From contig JBECLA010000154.1 in the NCBI GenBank assembly GCA_040235565.1, forward strand, positions 1-30,929: DNA of 30,929 nt. The letters are read 5' to 3'. Positions 24,726 to 30,929 of the stretch are shown in pieces. Numbering within the stretch: the stretch's first letter is position 1; the number at the start of each line of letters is the position of its first letter. Under the pieces are notes generated by a model. The model saw only the letters and a list, made by a program, of their open reading frames with translations, was not told the origin of the DNA and searched no databases. The DNA is from JAHEIJ01 sp040235565 (GTDB lineage: Bacteria; Pseudomonadota; Gammaproteobacteria; UBA6429; Thiohalophilaceae). The position numbers and the translations under genes were made by a program.

Positions 24726-25610
24726 TTGGACACCCAACTGGATCAACTGCAACATAACCTCCACCGGCATGTCCATTACCTGGCCGGAGAGATCGGCGAA
24801 CGCAATCTGCAGCACGTCGATGCCCTGCATGCCGCTGAAGACTATATCAAGCAAGTCTGGCAAAAACAGGGATATCAGGTGGAAAGGCAGGCATACCGGG
24901 AACGGAACATCGAATGCGCCAACCTTGAAGTCACCCAGCCTGGCAAACTGCATGCCGGGCAAATCATTTTAGTCGGCGCACACTACGACACGGTTTACGG
25001 CAGTCCCGGGGCGAATGACAATGGCAGCGGCATCGCCGCCTTGCTGGAACTTTCACGATTGTTTCAGGGTGAAGCCACGAATGCGTCGCTACGCTTTGTT
25101 GCTTTTGTTAACGAAGAACCGCCGTTTTTCTTTTCCGGCCGTCAGGGCAGTAACATCTATGCCAGGATGATTCGCCAGCGCGGGGATAATATTCGCCTGA
25201 TGCTGGCGCTGGAAACCATGGGATACTACTCCAGCAAGCCCTGCAGCCAGGATTATCCGCCGCTGTTCCGCTACTTCTATCCCGATACCGGCAATTTTAT
25301 CAGTTTCGTTACCAATTTTGGCTCACGCCGGGTCATGCTGAAACTGGCAACGGCCTTTCGCCAGGTGAGTGACTTTCCGCTCGAGCATGTCGCGACCTTT
25401 GCCTTTATTCCCGGGGTGGCATGGAGCGATCATTTATCGTTCTGGCGTCAGAACTATAAGGCCCTGATGGTCACCGATACCGCGTTTTACCGCTATCCGT
25501 ATTATCATTCCGCGGAGGATACTGCCGAAAAACTTGACTACTGGAATCTGGCACGGGTATGTGAGGGACTGTTCCATGCGCTCCATCAACTTGCCAAACA
25601 CGGCGTTTAA
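24726..25610 (+). CDS. M28-family zinc peptidase
   Basis: 294 residues, probably a cytoplasmic aminopeptidase or glutaminyl-cyclase-like hydrolase; no signal peptide is visible. The co-catalytic zinc ligands are H86 (GAHYDTV), D98 (GANDNGSG), E131 (VNEEPP, with E130 as general base), E163 or a neighbour (ALETMGYY) and H261 (YYHSAEDT). All are in the order of the M28 fold. Residues 215-240 (HVATFAFIPGVAWSDHLSFW) fill the typical region before the last ligand. The start is TTG 24726, 12 bases after the preceding stop, with GGGAACG as a weak ribosome site. The end overlaps the opposite-strand PEP-utilizing gene by four bases. Confidence 0.88.
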   Translation: MDTQLDQLQHNLHRHVHYLAGEIGERNLQHVDALHAAEDYIKQVWQKQGYQVERQAYRERNIECANLEVTQPGKLHAGQIILVGAHYDTVYGSPGANDNGSGIAALLELSRLFQGEATNASLRFVAFVNEEPPFFFSGRQGSNIYARMIRQRGDNIRLMLALETMGYYSSKPCSQDYPPLFRYFYPDTGNFISFVTNFGSRRVMLKLATAFRQVSDFPLEHVATFAFIPGVAWSDHLSFWRQNYKALMVTDTAFYRYPYYHSAEDTAEKLDYWNLARVCEGLFHALHQLAKHGV

Positions 25611-26920
25611 TCTGTTGGTCCTTGTTCTGTCAGAAAAGGCTGATACTCCCAGCAAGGTAAGCCGAGTAATTGCAGAACGTCACGCGATTCCCGGGCGGCA
25701 CAAATCTGTTGTGCCAACTGCCTGGCTTCATTGGTATGGGTCGTCGCAATGATCTGACGCAGATAGGGAATCAAGGTTGCTTCCACGGAAAAGGCCCGAT
25801 AACCCAGGCCGAGTAAAACAGGTAATACGCCCGGTAATTGGGCCAGCACGCCACATAATTGAACATCCGCCAGTCGGGCTTCGGCAGCCATCGCGATTTG
25901 CTGCATAAAGCGCCACAATAATGGCGCGTAGGGATCCAGATAATCGCGCAAAGCAGCGGAATCCCGATCCGCCGCGAACAGGCACTGCATCAGGTCATTG
26001 CAACCTATGGCGATAACATCAACCTGATCAAACCAGTTTGCCAGGTCCAGCGCGCTGGCCGGTGTTTCCACCATAGCGCCAAGCGGTAGCGGTTTGGCAA
26101 GTTGGGCGCGTATGGCTGACGACCAGTAAGCCAGTTCTTCATGCCGGACCAGGTAAGGGATAAGGATGCGAAGTTCATAGTTGTCACTCAGGCGGTTAAT
26201 GGCCTCGAGTTGTGCACGATACACGGTCTTCATTGGTTCAATTCCGAACAAGCGCACCCCCTGTAGTCCCAGGGCGCCGCCTACTCCCTTGCAGGTTTGC
26301 ATCCAGGCCGGGATTTTGTCTGCCGCGACATCCAGCAAGCGGATCGTCACCGGTAAGGGTGCCGCCACTTCACAGATCTGTCTGAAAGCTCGAGTGTAAA
26401 AGACACTATCGGGTTGGCTCTGATCATCGGGTATGAGGAATTCGGAACGCACCAGACCGATCGATTCCGCCCCCGCCAGGCGTGCCTGCTGCGCAGCTTG
26501 CTGACCCCGGACACTGGCACGCAACGCAACGCTTATCCCGTCGGCGGTGATAATATCCTGGTTGAGACTTGTTGGAGAGGCACCAGATGAAGGAGCAGCT
26601 TTTCTGATATCAGTGCTAATACGGCCAGTGGCGCCATCGATCATGACATCCCTGCCTGTTTGCAGCAGTTTTACCTGCTGTTCACTGATAATAACGGCAG
26701 GCAGTCCCATGCTCATCAAATGAATCATTGCATGGGAAAAGGGTGCGCCCTCAACCACAATAAATCCTGCTGGCGCCTCCACGAGATTCGCAATGTCTTG
26801 CTGCCGGATTATCAGGATACAATTTGCAGGACCAGGACCTATGCCGTATTGCAGCATACCCTGGGCGATGCCCGGCACGAAGGGCATACCGGTGAGGTCC
26901 TGTTGTTGCCTCGTTCTCAT
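25607..26920 (-). CDS. Orphan PEP-utilizing enzyme, enzyme I-like
   Basis: 437 residues. Residues 12-105 resemble the mobile phosphohistidine domain (GFIVVEGAPFSHAMIHLMSMGLPAVII; His63 in the TSH position). Residues 125-430 resemble the PEP-binding TIM barrel: IGLVRSEFL (R158), TIRLLDVAADK (R194), GVRLF (R223), MVETPAS (E285), IGCNDL (D309) and LCGVLA (C356). These match key phosphoenolpyruvate-site residues of PtsI and PEP synthase, but the enzyme I HPr-binding domain and the ATP-grasp domain are both absent. GTND is changed to GCND, and the glutamate after the active cysteine is a valine. The start is 26920 or, with AGGA, 26887. The physiological partner is unknown. Confidence 0.82.
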   Translation of the reverse strand: MRTRQQQDLTGMPFVPGIAQGMLQYGIGPGPANCILIIRQQDIANLVEAPAGFIVVEGAPFSHAMIHLMSMGLPAVIISEQQVKLLQTGRDVMIDGATGRISTDIRKAAPSSGASPTSLNQDIITADGISVALRASVRGQQAAQQARLAGAESIGLVRSEFLIPDDQSQPDSVFYTRAFRQICEVAAPLPVTIRLLDVAADKIPAWMQTCKGVGGALGLQGVRLFGIEPMKTVYRAQLEAINRLSDNYELRILIPYLVRHEELAYWSSAIRAQLAKPLPLGAMVETPASALDLANWFDQVDVIAIGCNDLMQCLFAADRDSAALRDYLDPYAPLLWRFMQQIAMAAEARLADVQLCGVLAQLPGVLPVLLGLGYRAFSVEATLIPYLRQIIATTHTNEARQLAQQICAARESRDVLQLLGLPCWEYQPFLTEQGPTD

Positions 26921-26968
26921 AGGGACACACTGGGGTGAAGAGTCGACATCAGCTGTTGCTGTATCGCA

Positions 26969-27079
26969 TCACTCCAGAACACCTGCCACAAGGAGCGCGA
27001 TAATCGCGACCAACAAGACTATTACCCAGCGTAGATGATGGGCGATGCTTCTTAACAAGGCCTTGGTTTCTTCATCCAT
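26969..27079 (-). CDS. 36-residue single-pass membrane peptide
   Basis: A short frame beginning MDEETKALLRSIAHH followed by a hydrophobic stretch (LRWVIVLLVAIIALLVAGVLE). One transmembrane helix is predicted at about 17-35, with a charged N-terminus that probably stays in the cytoplasm. A strong ribosome site (GGGGAG) lies seven to eight bases ahead of the ATG. It is on the same strand, 48 bases upstream of the PEP-utilizing gene. Small membrane peptides are often stress or transport regulators; nothing fixes the role here. Confidence 0.6.
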   Translation of the reverse strand: MDEETKALLRSIAHHLRWVIVLLVAIIALLVAGVLE

Positions 27080-27124
27080 TGCTCACTCCCCTTACACACT
27101 CATGCTATTCTAAGTATAGTTATT

Positions 27125-27406
27125 TCAAGACTTCTCTCTGATCTCAAATACCGGCTCACTGATCCAGGTACCATGACAGCGGGGACATTTGCCGGGACGA
27201 TGGAGTTTATCCTTGTGAAAGGCAAACCCGCATTTTCGACATTCCGCAGGCGTAATGATGATGCGATATTCAGAATGTTTTAAGCTTTTCAGGAGATGCT
27301 CAATATCGTCCTCCACATCTTTTGGCAAGGCTGCCATATGCCGGGCGATATCGGTAATCCCAAGAGGATTATTCAATAACAAAGTGACCAGTTCCTTTCT
27401 GTACAT
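27125..27406 (-). CDS. HTH/Zn-ribbon transcriptional regulator (COG3357-like)
   Basis: 93 residues. The N-terminal 45 residues look like a winged-helix DNA-binding part (MYRKELVTLLLNNPLGITDIARHM). A zinc ribbon follows, with cysteines 56, 59, 74 and 77 (AECRKCGF and GKCPRCHG). This architecture is well known in archaea as a predicted HTH-plus-Zn-ribbon regulator and is found sparsely in bacteria. It is divergent from the 108-residue gene at 27529; the shared 122-base gap contains a 7-base inverted repeat that could be an operator. The target is unknown. Confidence 0.72.
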   Translation of the reverse strand: MYRKELVTLLLNNPLGITDIARHMAALPKDVEDDIEHLLKSLKHSEYRIIITPAECRKCGFAFHKDKLHRPGKCPRCHGTWISEPVFEIREKS

Positions 27407-27438
27407 GACTTGGTGTAATTGAACCTAAAGAATAAGCA

Positions 27439-27460
27439 AGCAATGAAAAATGGCATTGCT
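27439..27460. promoter_or_regulatory. Inverted repeat in the divergent promoter region
   Basis: AGCAATG and CATTGCT, perfect 7-base arms with an 8-base spacer, between the Zn-ribbon regulator and the 108-aa gene. Its position between divergent starts suggests an operator for both; no direct evidence of binding. Confidence 0.45.
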
Positions 27461-27528
27461 AATGTTTTATTAGAGTCAAAACTAATATAGTTTATTTTCA
27501 TTACCAAATTGGAACACAGGAGTTAACT

Positions 27529-27855
27529 ATGGAAAAAGAACCCTTGATCAGACTGACATGGCATGGCCATGAAACTGTTGCGGTCATCCCCGCACTACTG
27601 CAAGAAGCTGAACAAATCGAAATTTCCTTACCGCTTGATTATAACCACGCCCTGTTTGAGACATTACATCCTGAGGCACAGGCTGCCGATCTGGAAGATA
27701 TCGATGCACAGGGCGGACCCGAGCTATTATCCCGGATTGCCACTGTCAGTGGACTGGAAGAATTGGGCAAGCTCATCGAAGTTCTTGGTAAGGCAAATGC
27801 CACATTACGGGTATTCAGCCCACCCACCCTGCTAATCAGCATCTCCTATAACTAA
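27529..27855 (+). CDS. Hypothetical 108-residue protein
   Basis: Start MEKEPLIRLTWHGHETVAVIP, with the acidic block AADLEDIDAQGGPELL and a C-terminal ALTHough not clearly helical tail NATLRVFSPPTLLISISYN. No signal peptide or membrane segment. AGGAG (27519-27523) precedes the ATG by six bases. It is divergent from the Zn-ribbon regulator. I do not recognise the family. The regular composition and good ribosome site support a real gene. Confidence 0.6.
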   Translation: MEKEPLIRLTWHGHETVAVIPALLQEAEQIEISLPLDYNHALFETLHPEAQAADLEDIDAQGGPELLSRIATVSGLEELGKLIEVLGKANATLRVFSPPTLLISISYN

Positions 27856-27920
27856 TTGTGAAGACAGGCTCGGTATAGCACCCTCATCGGCTTCAGTTAG
27901 ATTACGCTGTAGTCCTCGAT

Positions 27921-27938
27921 GCCTCGTCAGGCTTTTTT
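27921..27938 (+). terminator. Possible weak terminator after the 108-aa gene
   Basis: GCCT (27921-27924), loop CGTC, AGGC (27929-27932), then TTTTTT (27933-27938). The T-run is good, but the stem is only four bases, so strength is doubtful. Confidence 0.35.
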
Positions 27939-28087
27939 CACCAGTAAATCAGTCAACATTAATCATTAGCTTTTAAGACAAAACAATAAAAAAACTAGAT
28001 ATTTATTCGTAATACTACATATATCAATATGCTGCAGTTCTTACTATACAATGAATAGAGATTTTCTTCTTTCAGATAGCTGACGTC

Positions 28088-28103
28088 CATTACATAAGTA
28101 ATG
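28088..28103. repeat. Inverted repeat upstream of the CsrA-like gene
   Basis: CATTAC-ATAA-GTAATG, perfect 6-base arms, 33 bases ahead of the CsrA-like ATG. It could be an operator or a 5' leader hairpin. Confidence 0.35.
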
Positions 28104-28135
28104 AACTTACTTTGGACTTTAGGGGAGAAGGGAAA

Positions 28136-28384
28136 ATGTTACGTGACAACAAACTAAACAACCTGTTACCGGACTATTACGGCCCAATTGACAGGGAAGT
28201 AACGATTCTGGATTTGTCATTCAAGGAACGGGAAAGCCTGTCAATCAGGATTCCGACTGGCGAAATCATCCAGATTCAGGTGCTTGAGTTGTCAGACGAT
28301 TCAGCCATGCTCGTCATTGACGCCCCATTTAGTTGTACAACTTACAAGGAAGAATTGTTTTCCGGCGCTACTGAAACCCATTAA
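28136..28384 (+). CDS. Divergent CsrA-like protein
   Basis: 82 residues. Residues 24-75 align without gaps over the second part of CsrA: RESLSI with its GETLMI, and IQVLELSDDSAMLVIDAPFSCTTYKEELF with its [30 protein letters not shown]. A 23-residue extension (MLRDNKLNNLLPDYYGPIDREV) precedes the domain. The RNA-contacting arginines of the first strand (LTRRVGE) are missing, and Arg44 of the HREE motif is replaced by lysine (YKEE), so RNA recognition must differ or be lost. The ATG is set by GGGGAGAAGGG; a TTG eight codons upstream is less likely. The similarity was judged by eye and is the main basis for the call. Confidence 0.6.
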   Translation: MLRDNKLNNLLPDYYGPIDREVTILDLSFKERESLSIRIPTGEIIQIQVLELSDDSAMLVIDAPFSCTTYKEELFSGATETH

Positions 28385-28435
28385 TGATTGATTTCGATCA
28401 GTGCAAATTGTTTAACAGTAATTTTACGTATACAA

Positions 28436-28456
28436 AAACCTGTATATAAACCTGTA
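28436..28456. repeat. Tandem AAACCTGTA direct repeats
   Basis: AAACCTGTA occurs at 28436-28444 and again at 28448-28456, a 12-base period, near TATACA and TATATA -10-like boxes ahead of the membrane-protein gene at 28494. Possible regulator sites; not tested. Confidence 0.3.
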
Positions 28457-28493
28457 CAGTTTTAAAATTGTCTGAGAAACGAGGAAAGGCCTC

Positions 28494-28973
28494 ATGTCCA
28501 GACAGATTGAATTATTCTGTTTAGCTACCAGTGTACTTGGTATCGGCGTATTAATATATGTATTTGATCGCCAATCCGAATTTGTCTACTTTCTCCCGGG
28601 CTGGCTATCACTAAATAGTATGACAGATGATCTTTTTGGCAGCATCGGAAATTACCTTCCGACATTTATTCATGTCTATGTCTTTATCCTGTTGACGGCC
28701 GTTGTTGCCGTACCATCAATAACCAAACTTATCCCGGTCTGCCTGGCCTGGTTGGGTCTTGATTCCTTATTTGAAGTCGCCCAGATTGATGCGATAGCGC
28801 TATGGCTGGCAGCAAATACTCCAGCCTGGTTCGAAGGTATTCCGTTTCTGGAGAATACTTCGAGTTATTTCCTCTTGGGGACCTTTGATGTGATTGATCT
28901 CCTGTCGATTGCCGCGGGGACAATCGTTGCCTACTTCACTGTCTCCGTTTACACAAGGAGAGTATTGAAATGA
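28494..28973 (+). CDS. Multi-pass membrane protein, unknown
   Basis: 159 residues with about four hydrophobic segments (around 6-24, 55-72, 75-95 and 132-152). Notable motifs are GSIGNYLPTFIHVYVFILLTA, WLGLDSLFEVAQIDAIALWL and FLENTSSYFLLGTFDVIDLLSIAAG. Conserved-looking acidic and glutamine residues in the middle (LFEVAQID) may be functional. A weak ribosome site precedes the ATG. Its stop overlaps the next start by four bases (ATGA), so the secreted-looking downstream protein is coupled to it, suggesting a shared job at the envelope. I recall similar uncharacterised proteins but cannot name a family. Confidence 0.7.
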   Translation: MSRQIELFCLATSVLGIGVLIYVFDRQSEFVYFLPGWLSLNSMTDDLFGSIGNYLPTFIHVYVFILLTAVVAVPSITKLIPVCLAWLGLDSLFEVAQIDAIALWLAANTPAWFEGIPFLENTSSYFLLGTFDVIDLLSIAAGTIVAYFTVSVYTRRVLK

Positions 28974-29998
28974 ATTTTGAATTTCTAAAGCAACATAGAT
29001 TTATACGATTTACAGAACTTGCTGTTGTTGTCATGTTCGGCGTCCTGAGTGTACTGGGATCCGGCGGAGGCGGTGATGATGTTGTTGTAGACGAGCCATC
29101 AACTGATTTTTTGTATGTTTTATCAGGCCCCAGAGGGGGAACAGAGCCACTGACCGTCTCTGCAACACTCGGTGAAGACACCGTATCAGTAACGATAACA
29201 CCAACACTTGAGGGGACCTATGAAAGTACTACGGACACATATACTGTAAACACAAACTGTCAGGCTTTCGACCCTGTTGTTCCTTGTAATATTGTTGCCG
29301 AAACAAGTGCAACCCTTGGATTTGGTACGATCACTGGCACCATCACTGCCACATGGCGATGGGTTGGTGACAATGATCCAACACAGGGCCAGTTCGTAGT
29401 TACATCCACAGAAATAGCAGATACTGTGACTGTTGAAGTCATTTCTACTCCGGTTGCTGGTGTTTCACTCACAAATGGTAATGACACAGACGAATTAACC
29501 TGGGAACAATTTGATACTTTGTGGGAAGAACCTGCTAATCCCTTATGGCAACGCATTGCTTCGTTTGCCTATAACGTGCGCGGACTGCTGTTTGAACAGA
29601 TTACACTTCTGGGCGAAGCCTATCTAACCATCGAAGATTATCGAACACTACTTGAAGCAAATAGCGCATTTCAAGGGGTTTGTTCTACACCGTTACCTGT
29701 TGGTAGCAACTGGAATAATCTGGTAGACGTAATTTGGGACGATGTTGGTAATGATGGAATGATTAATTCGAATGAAACTATTACTTTTGTCATGAACGAG
29801 TGCTGGATCGATGATCCCTTAGAAAACATCGACACATTACTTAGTGGAACCATGACCATTTTTAATCTGGATCCCTACTGGCAAAGTTGCCCTGCTTTTA
29901 CAACCCTGTCAGCCGAGGAAACACAAAATGGCGCAATTATTCCAGACTCAGGTTATGTACTTGACGGCGGATTTTGTTTCTTGATGGTAAATCAATAG
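28970..29998 (+). CDS. Envelope or secreted protein with Gly-rich N-terminus and an EF-hand-like loop
   Basis: 342 residues. A hydrophobic segment (about 14-29) runs into LGSGGGGDD at 29-37, shaped like a lipobox region but without the cysteine. It could be a signal anchor or a cleaved signal peptide. The body is rich in Thr, Val and Asp, with six cysteines (97, 106, 238, 278, 307, 336) that could form disulfides in the periplasm. Residues 258-269 (D, D262, G263, I265, E269) form a good EF-hand-type calcium loop, though position 3 is glycine. Its ATG lies in the stop of the membrane-protein gene. The family is not recognised. Confidence 0.68.
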   Translation: MNFEFLKQHRFIRFTELAVVVMFGVLSVLGSGGGGDDVVVDEPSTDFLYVLSGPRGGTEPLTVSATLGEDTVSVTITPTLEGTYESTTDTYTVNTNCQAFDPVVPCNIVAETSATLGFGTITGTITATWRWVGDNDPTQGQFVVTSTEIADTVTVEVISTPVAGVSLTNGNDTDELTWEQFDTLWEEPANPLWQRIASFAYNVRGLLFEQITLLGEAYLTIEDYRTLLEANSAFQGVCSTPLPVGSNWNNLVDVIWDDVGNDGMINSNETITFVMNECWIDDPLENIDTLLSGTMTIFNLDPYWQSCPAFTTLSAEETQNGAIIPDSGYVLDGGFCFLMVNQ

Positions 29999-30162
29999 CA
30001 GGCATGTATATACGACCTCAAGGGATTCTCTTTGGTCATGCTCCCTGCGTATCGTCACCTAGTGATCGGGGTTCGAATCAACCCATAATCTGCTAGATAG
30101 TAACAACTGCAACAGAATATTTGTGATTGACCTGACAAACCGAAGAAACATTCGGAGGTTAC

Positions 30163-30555
30163 ATGAAGATTCCGGTTATGGTCATAATCTTGATTGTGAT
30201 AGCTGTTGGTGGCTGCGCATCAACTGAGACTGTTAAAGAATCAGAGGGACAAGGCGTTAGTCGTACTTATACCTACCCTTCTGATGTTGTATACGAGGCC
30301 ACGATATCTGCTGCAAAAACTCAGGAACTCGAAATTGTTGAAACTGACAAGACGAAGGGCAGGCTGATCTTCAAACACGGTGTTACTCTATGGAGTTGGG
30401 GCGAGAATATTGCCGTGTTTATTAAACCTCAGTCGACTAATAGTACAGAAGTCGAAATCGTCAGCGAACCTGTAATGGCACCGTTTAATATTCCTCCAGA
30501 TTGGCAACACATTCTTTTAGATAAAATTGATGAAGAACTACGCAGTGGCAAATAA
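30163..30555 (+). CDS. Small lipoprotein, unknown function
   Basis: 130 residues. MKIPVMVIILIVIAVGGC ends in a lipobox (VGGC, lipidated Cys18), so it should sit in the envelope. The mature part (STETVKESEGQGVSRTYTYPSDVV, then LEIVETDKTKGRLIFKHG and WGENIAVFIKPQSTNSTEVEIV) looks like a compact beta-rich domain. GGAGG precedes the ATG by five bases. It stands 164 bases after the secreted-looking protein and may work with it. No family was recognised. Confidence 0.72.
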   Translation: MKIPVMVIILIVIAVGGCASTETVKESEGQGVSRTYTYPSDVVYEATISAAKTQELEIVETDKTKGRLIFKHGVTLWSWGENIAVFIKPQSTNSTEVEIVSEPVMAPFNIPPDWQHILLDKIDEELRSGK

Positions 30556-30593
30556 TCTCAACTCAGAGTAATTGTTAACATATATATTTTTTA

Positions 30594-30620
30594 TTCAACC
30601 CCACTTCGATAGTGGTTGAA
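30594..30620. repeat. Imperfect hairpin after the lipoprotein gene
   Basis: TTCAACC-CC-ACT (30594-30605) pairs with AGTGGTTGAA (30611-30620) with a two-base bulge and a five-base loop. It has no T-run and so is only a possible 3' end hairpin. Confidence 0.4.
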
Positions 30621-30646
30621 GCTTTCAAATCAACCTTTGCCAATTT

Positions 30647-30928
30647 TTACAATTGCTCCACTTCCTGATACCAGCTTGCCCAAATGCCAGAGGACATATT
30701 TTCAATGACGCGGAATTACTCGCAAACAGTCTCAAGGCATTTCTCGTCGGTCTTGACGGTGTCATTTACTTTATTTTTCAGGATTACCCCATTATAAAAG
30801 ACATGATCATTGGGGGAGTTCGATTTCGCGGTTTTCTGCATTTTGTCTCACTTGTACGCAATAACCGTTGGAATTCTTTTCAAAAAGTCGTCGCTTTTTT
30901 TGCATTTCTTGTAGTGCCACATCACATA
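30647..30928 (-). pseudogene. Possible decayed coding frame at the right edge
   Basis: One minus-strand frame reads WHYKKCKKSDDFLKRIPTVIAYK, stop, DKMQKTAKSNSPNDHVFYNGVIL and on to CLETVCE, stop, FRVIENMSSGIWASWYQEVEQL, stop. The flanking pieces share the frame and look protein-like (Trp, Cys and Tyr content), as in a gene carrying two nonsense codons. The middle piece alone (30841-30716, 41 codons) could be an intact small gene. The evidence is weak. Confidence 0.25.
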
Positions 30929-30929
30929 G

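Larger units (their letters stand above)
27856..28135. other. AT-rich intergenic region
   Basis: 280 bases without a convincing frame. It holds a weak terminator-like element (GCCT-CGTC-AGGC followed by six T, 27921-27938; stem only four bases) that could end the upstream 108-aa gene. Beyond it is an AT-rich stretch, then the CATTAC-ATAA-GTAATG repeat next to the CsrA-like gene. Confidence 0.4.
30556..30929. other. Right-edge gap with a hairpin and a possible decayed frame
   Basis: The 374 bases after the lipoprotein gene hold a hairpin (30594-30620: TTCAACC-CC-ACT paired with AGTGGTTGAA, two-base bulge, no T-run). On the minus strand, 30928-30647 reads as a frame interrupted by two stops (TGA near 30850, TAA 30718-30716). 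On the plus strand, an open frame runs from 30620 to the edge without a clear start. None is strong enough to call a gene. Confidence 0.4.

Noticed and set aside
30068..30084. GGGGTTCGAATCAACCC resembling a tRNA T-arm
   Set aside because: The stem pairs badly with normal T-stem geometry, and no D-arm, anticodon arm or acceptor is found upstream, so it is not a tRNA. An attachment-site remnant cannot be shown.
30620..30929. Plus-strand open frame to the right edge
   Set aside because: No start codon with a ribosome site and no known motif; the hydrophobic content may simply mirror the opposite strand.

Overview
The window looks like a piece of a gammaproteobacterial chromosome. The protein families are bacterial throughout (malate synthase G, DnaK/DnaJ/Hsp20, TolC/RND efflux, PolX with a PHP domain). 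Base composition is about half GC by eye across most of the window and becomes visibly AT-richer after about 27.1 kb. The pyruvate-type ferredoxin oxidoreductase, malate synthase G and cobalamin/radical-SAM genes suggest a metabolically versatile environmental bacterium. I cannot name a genus. No rRNA, tRNA, CRISPR array, integrase or insertion sequence was found.

Layout. (1) 1-2576, minus strand: a TetR regulator, a TolC-type channel and the start of an RND pump. A good promoter sits next to a palindromic operator in front of them. (2) 3067-6181, plus: a substrate-binding-like protein without a signal peptide, then malate synthase G. (3) 6430-7998, plus: a stand-alone B12-binding-type radical SAM enzyme. 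(4) 8165-14206, plus: a tight operon of an amino acid dehydrogenase, three 2-oxoacid:ferredoxin oxidoreductase genes (gamma and delta fused) and an AMP-forming acyl-CoA synthetase. It reads as a route from amino acid to 2-oxoacid to acyl-CoA plus reduced ferredoxin. (5) 14281-18253, minus: a chaperone island (small protein, DnaK paralogue, DnaJ, Hsp20) without GrpE; a hairpin terminator separates it from region 4. (6) 18481-21323, plus: threonine ammonia-lyase, a small membrane protein and an archaeal-type methionine adenosyltransferase. (7) 21343-23631, minus: YbaK-type deacylase and PolX. (8) 23736-25610, plus: a PflX-like radical SAM protein and an M28 peptidase, meeting tail to tail an orphan PEP-utilizing enzyme (25607-26920, minus). 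A 36-residue membrane peptide and an HTH/Zn-ribbon regulator lie upstream of that enzyme.

(9) From about 27.1 kb to the end the genes are small and mostly unrecognised: a 108-aa protein, a divergent CsrA-like protein, a membrane protein translationally coupled to a secreted-looking protein with a Gly-rich N-terminus, a small lipoprotein, and possibly a decayed reading frame at the right edge. This is the accessory part of the window.

The most interesting items are the dehydrogenase-oxidoreductase-synthetase operon, the CsrA-like protein lacking the usual RNA-binding arginines, the enzyme I-like protein with neither an HPr-binding nor an ATP-binding domain, and the archaeal-type AdoMet synthetase. 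Functions are inferred from reading motifs; no database search was done.
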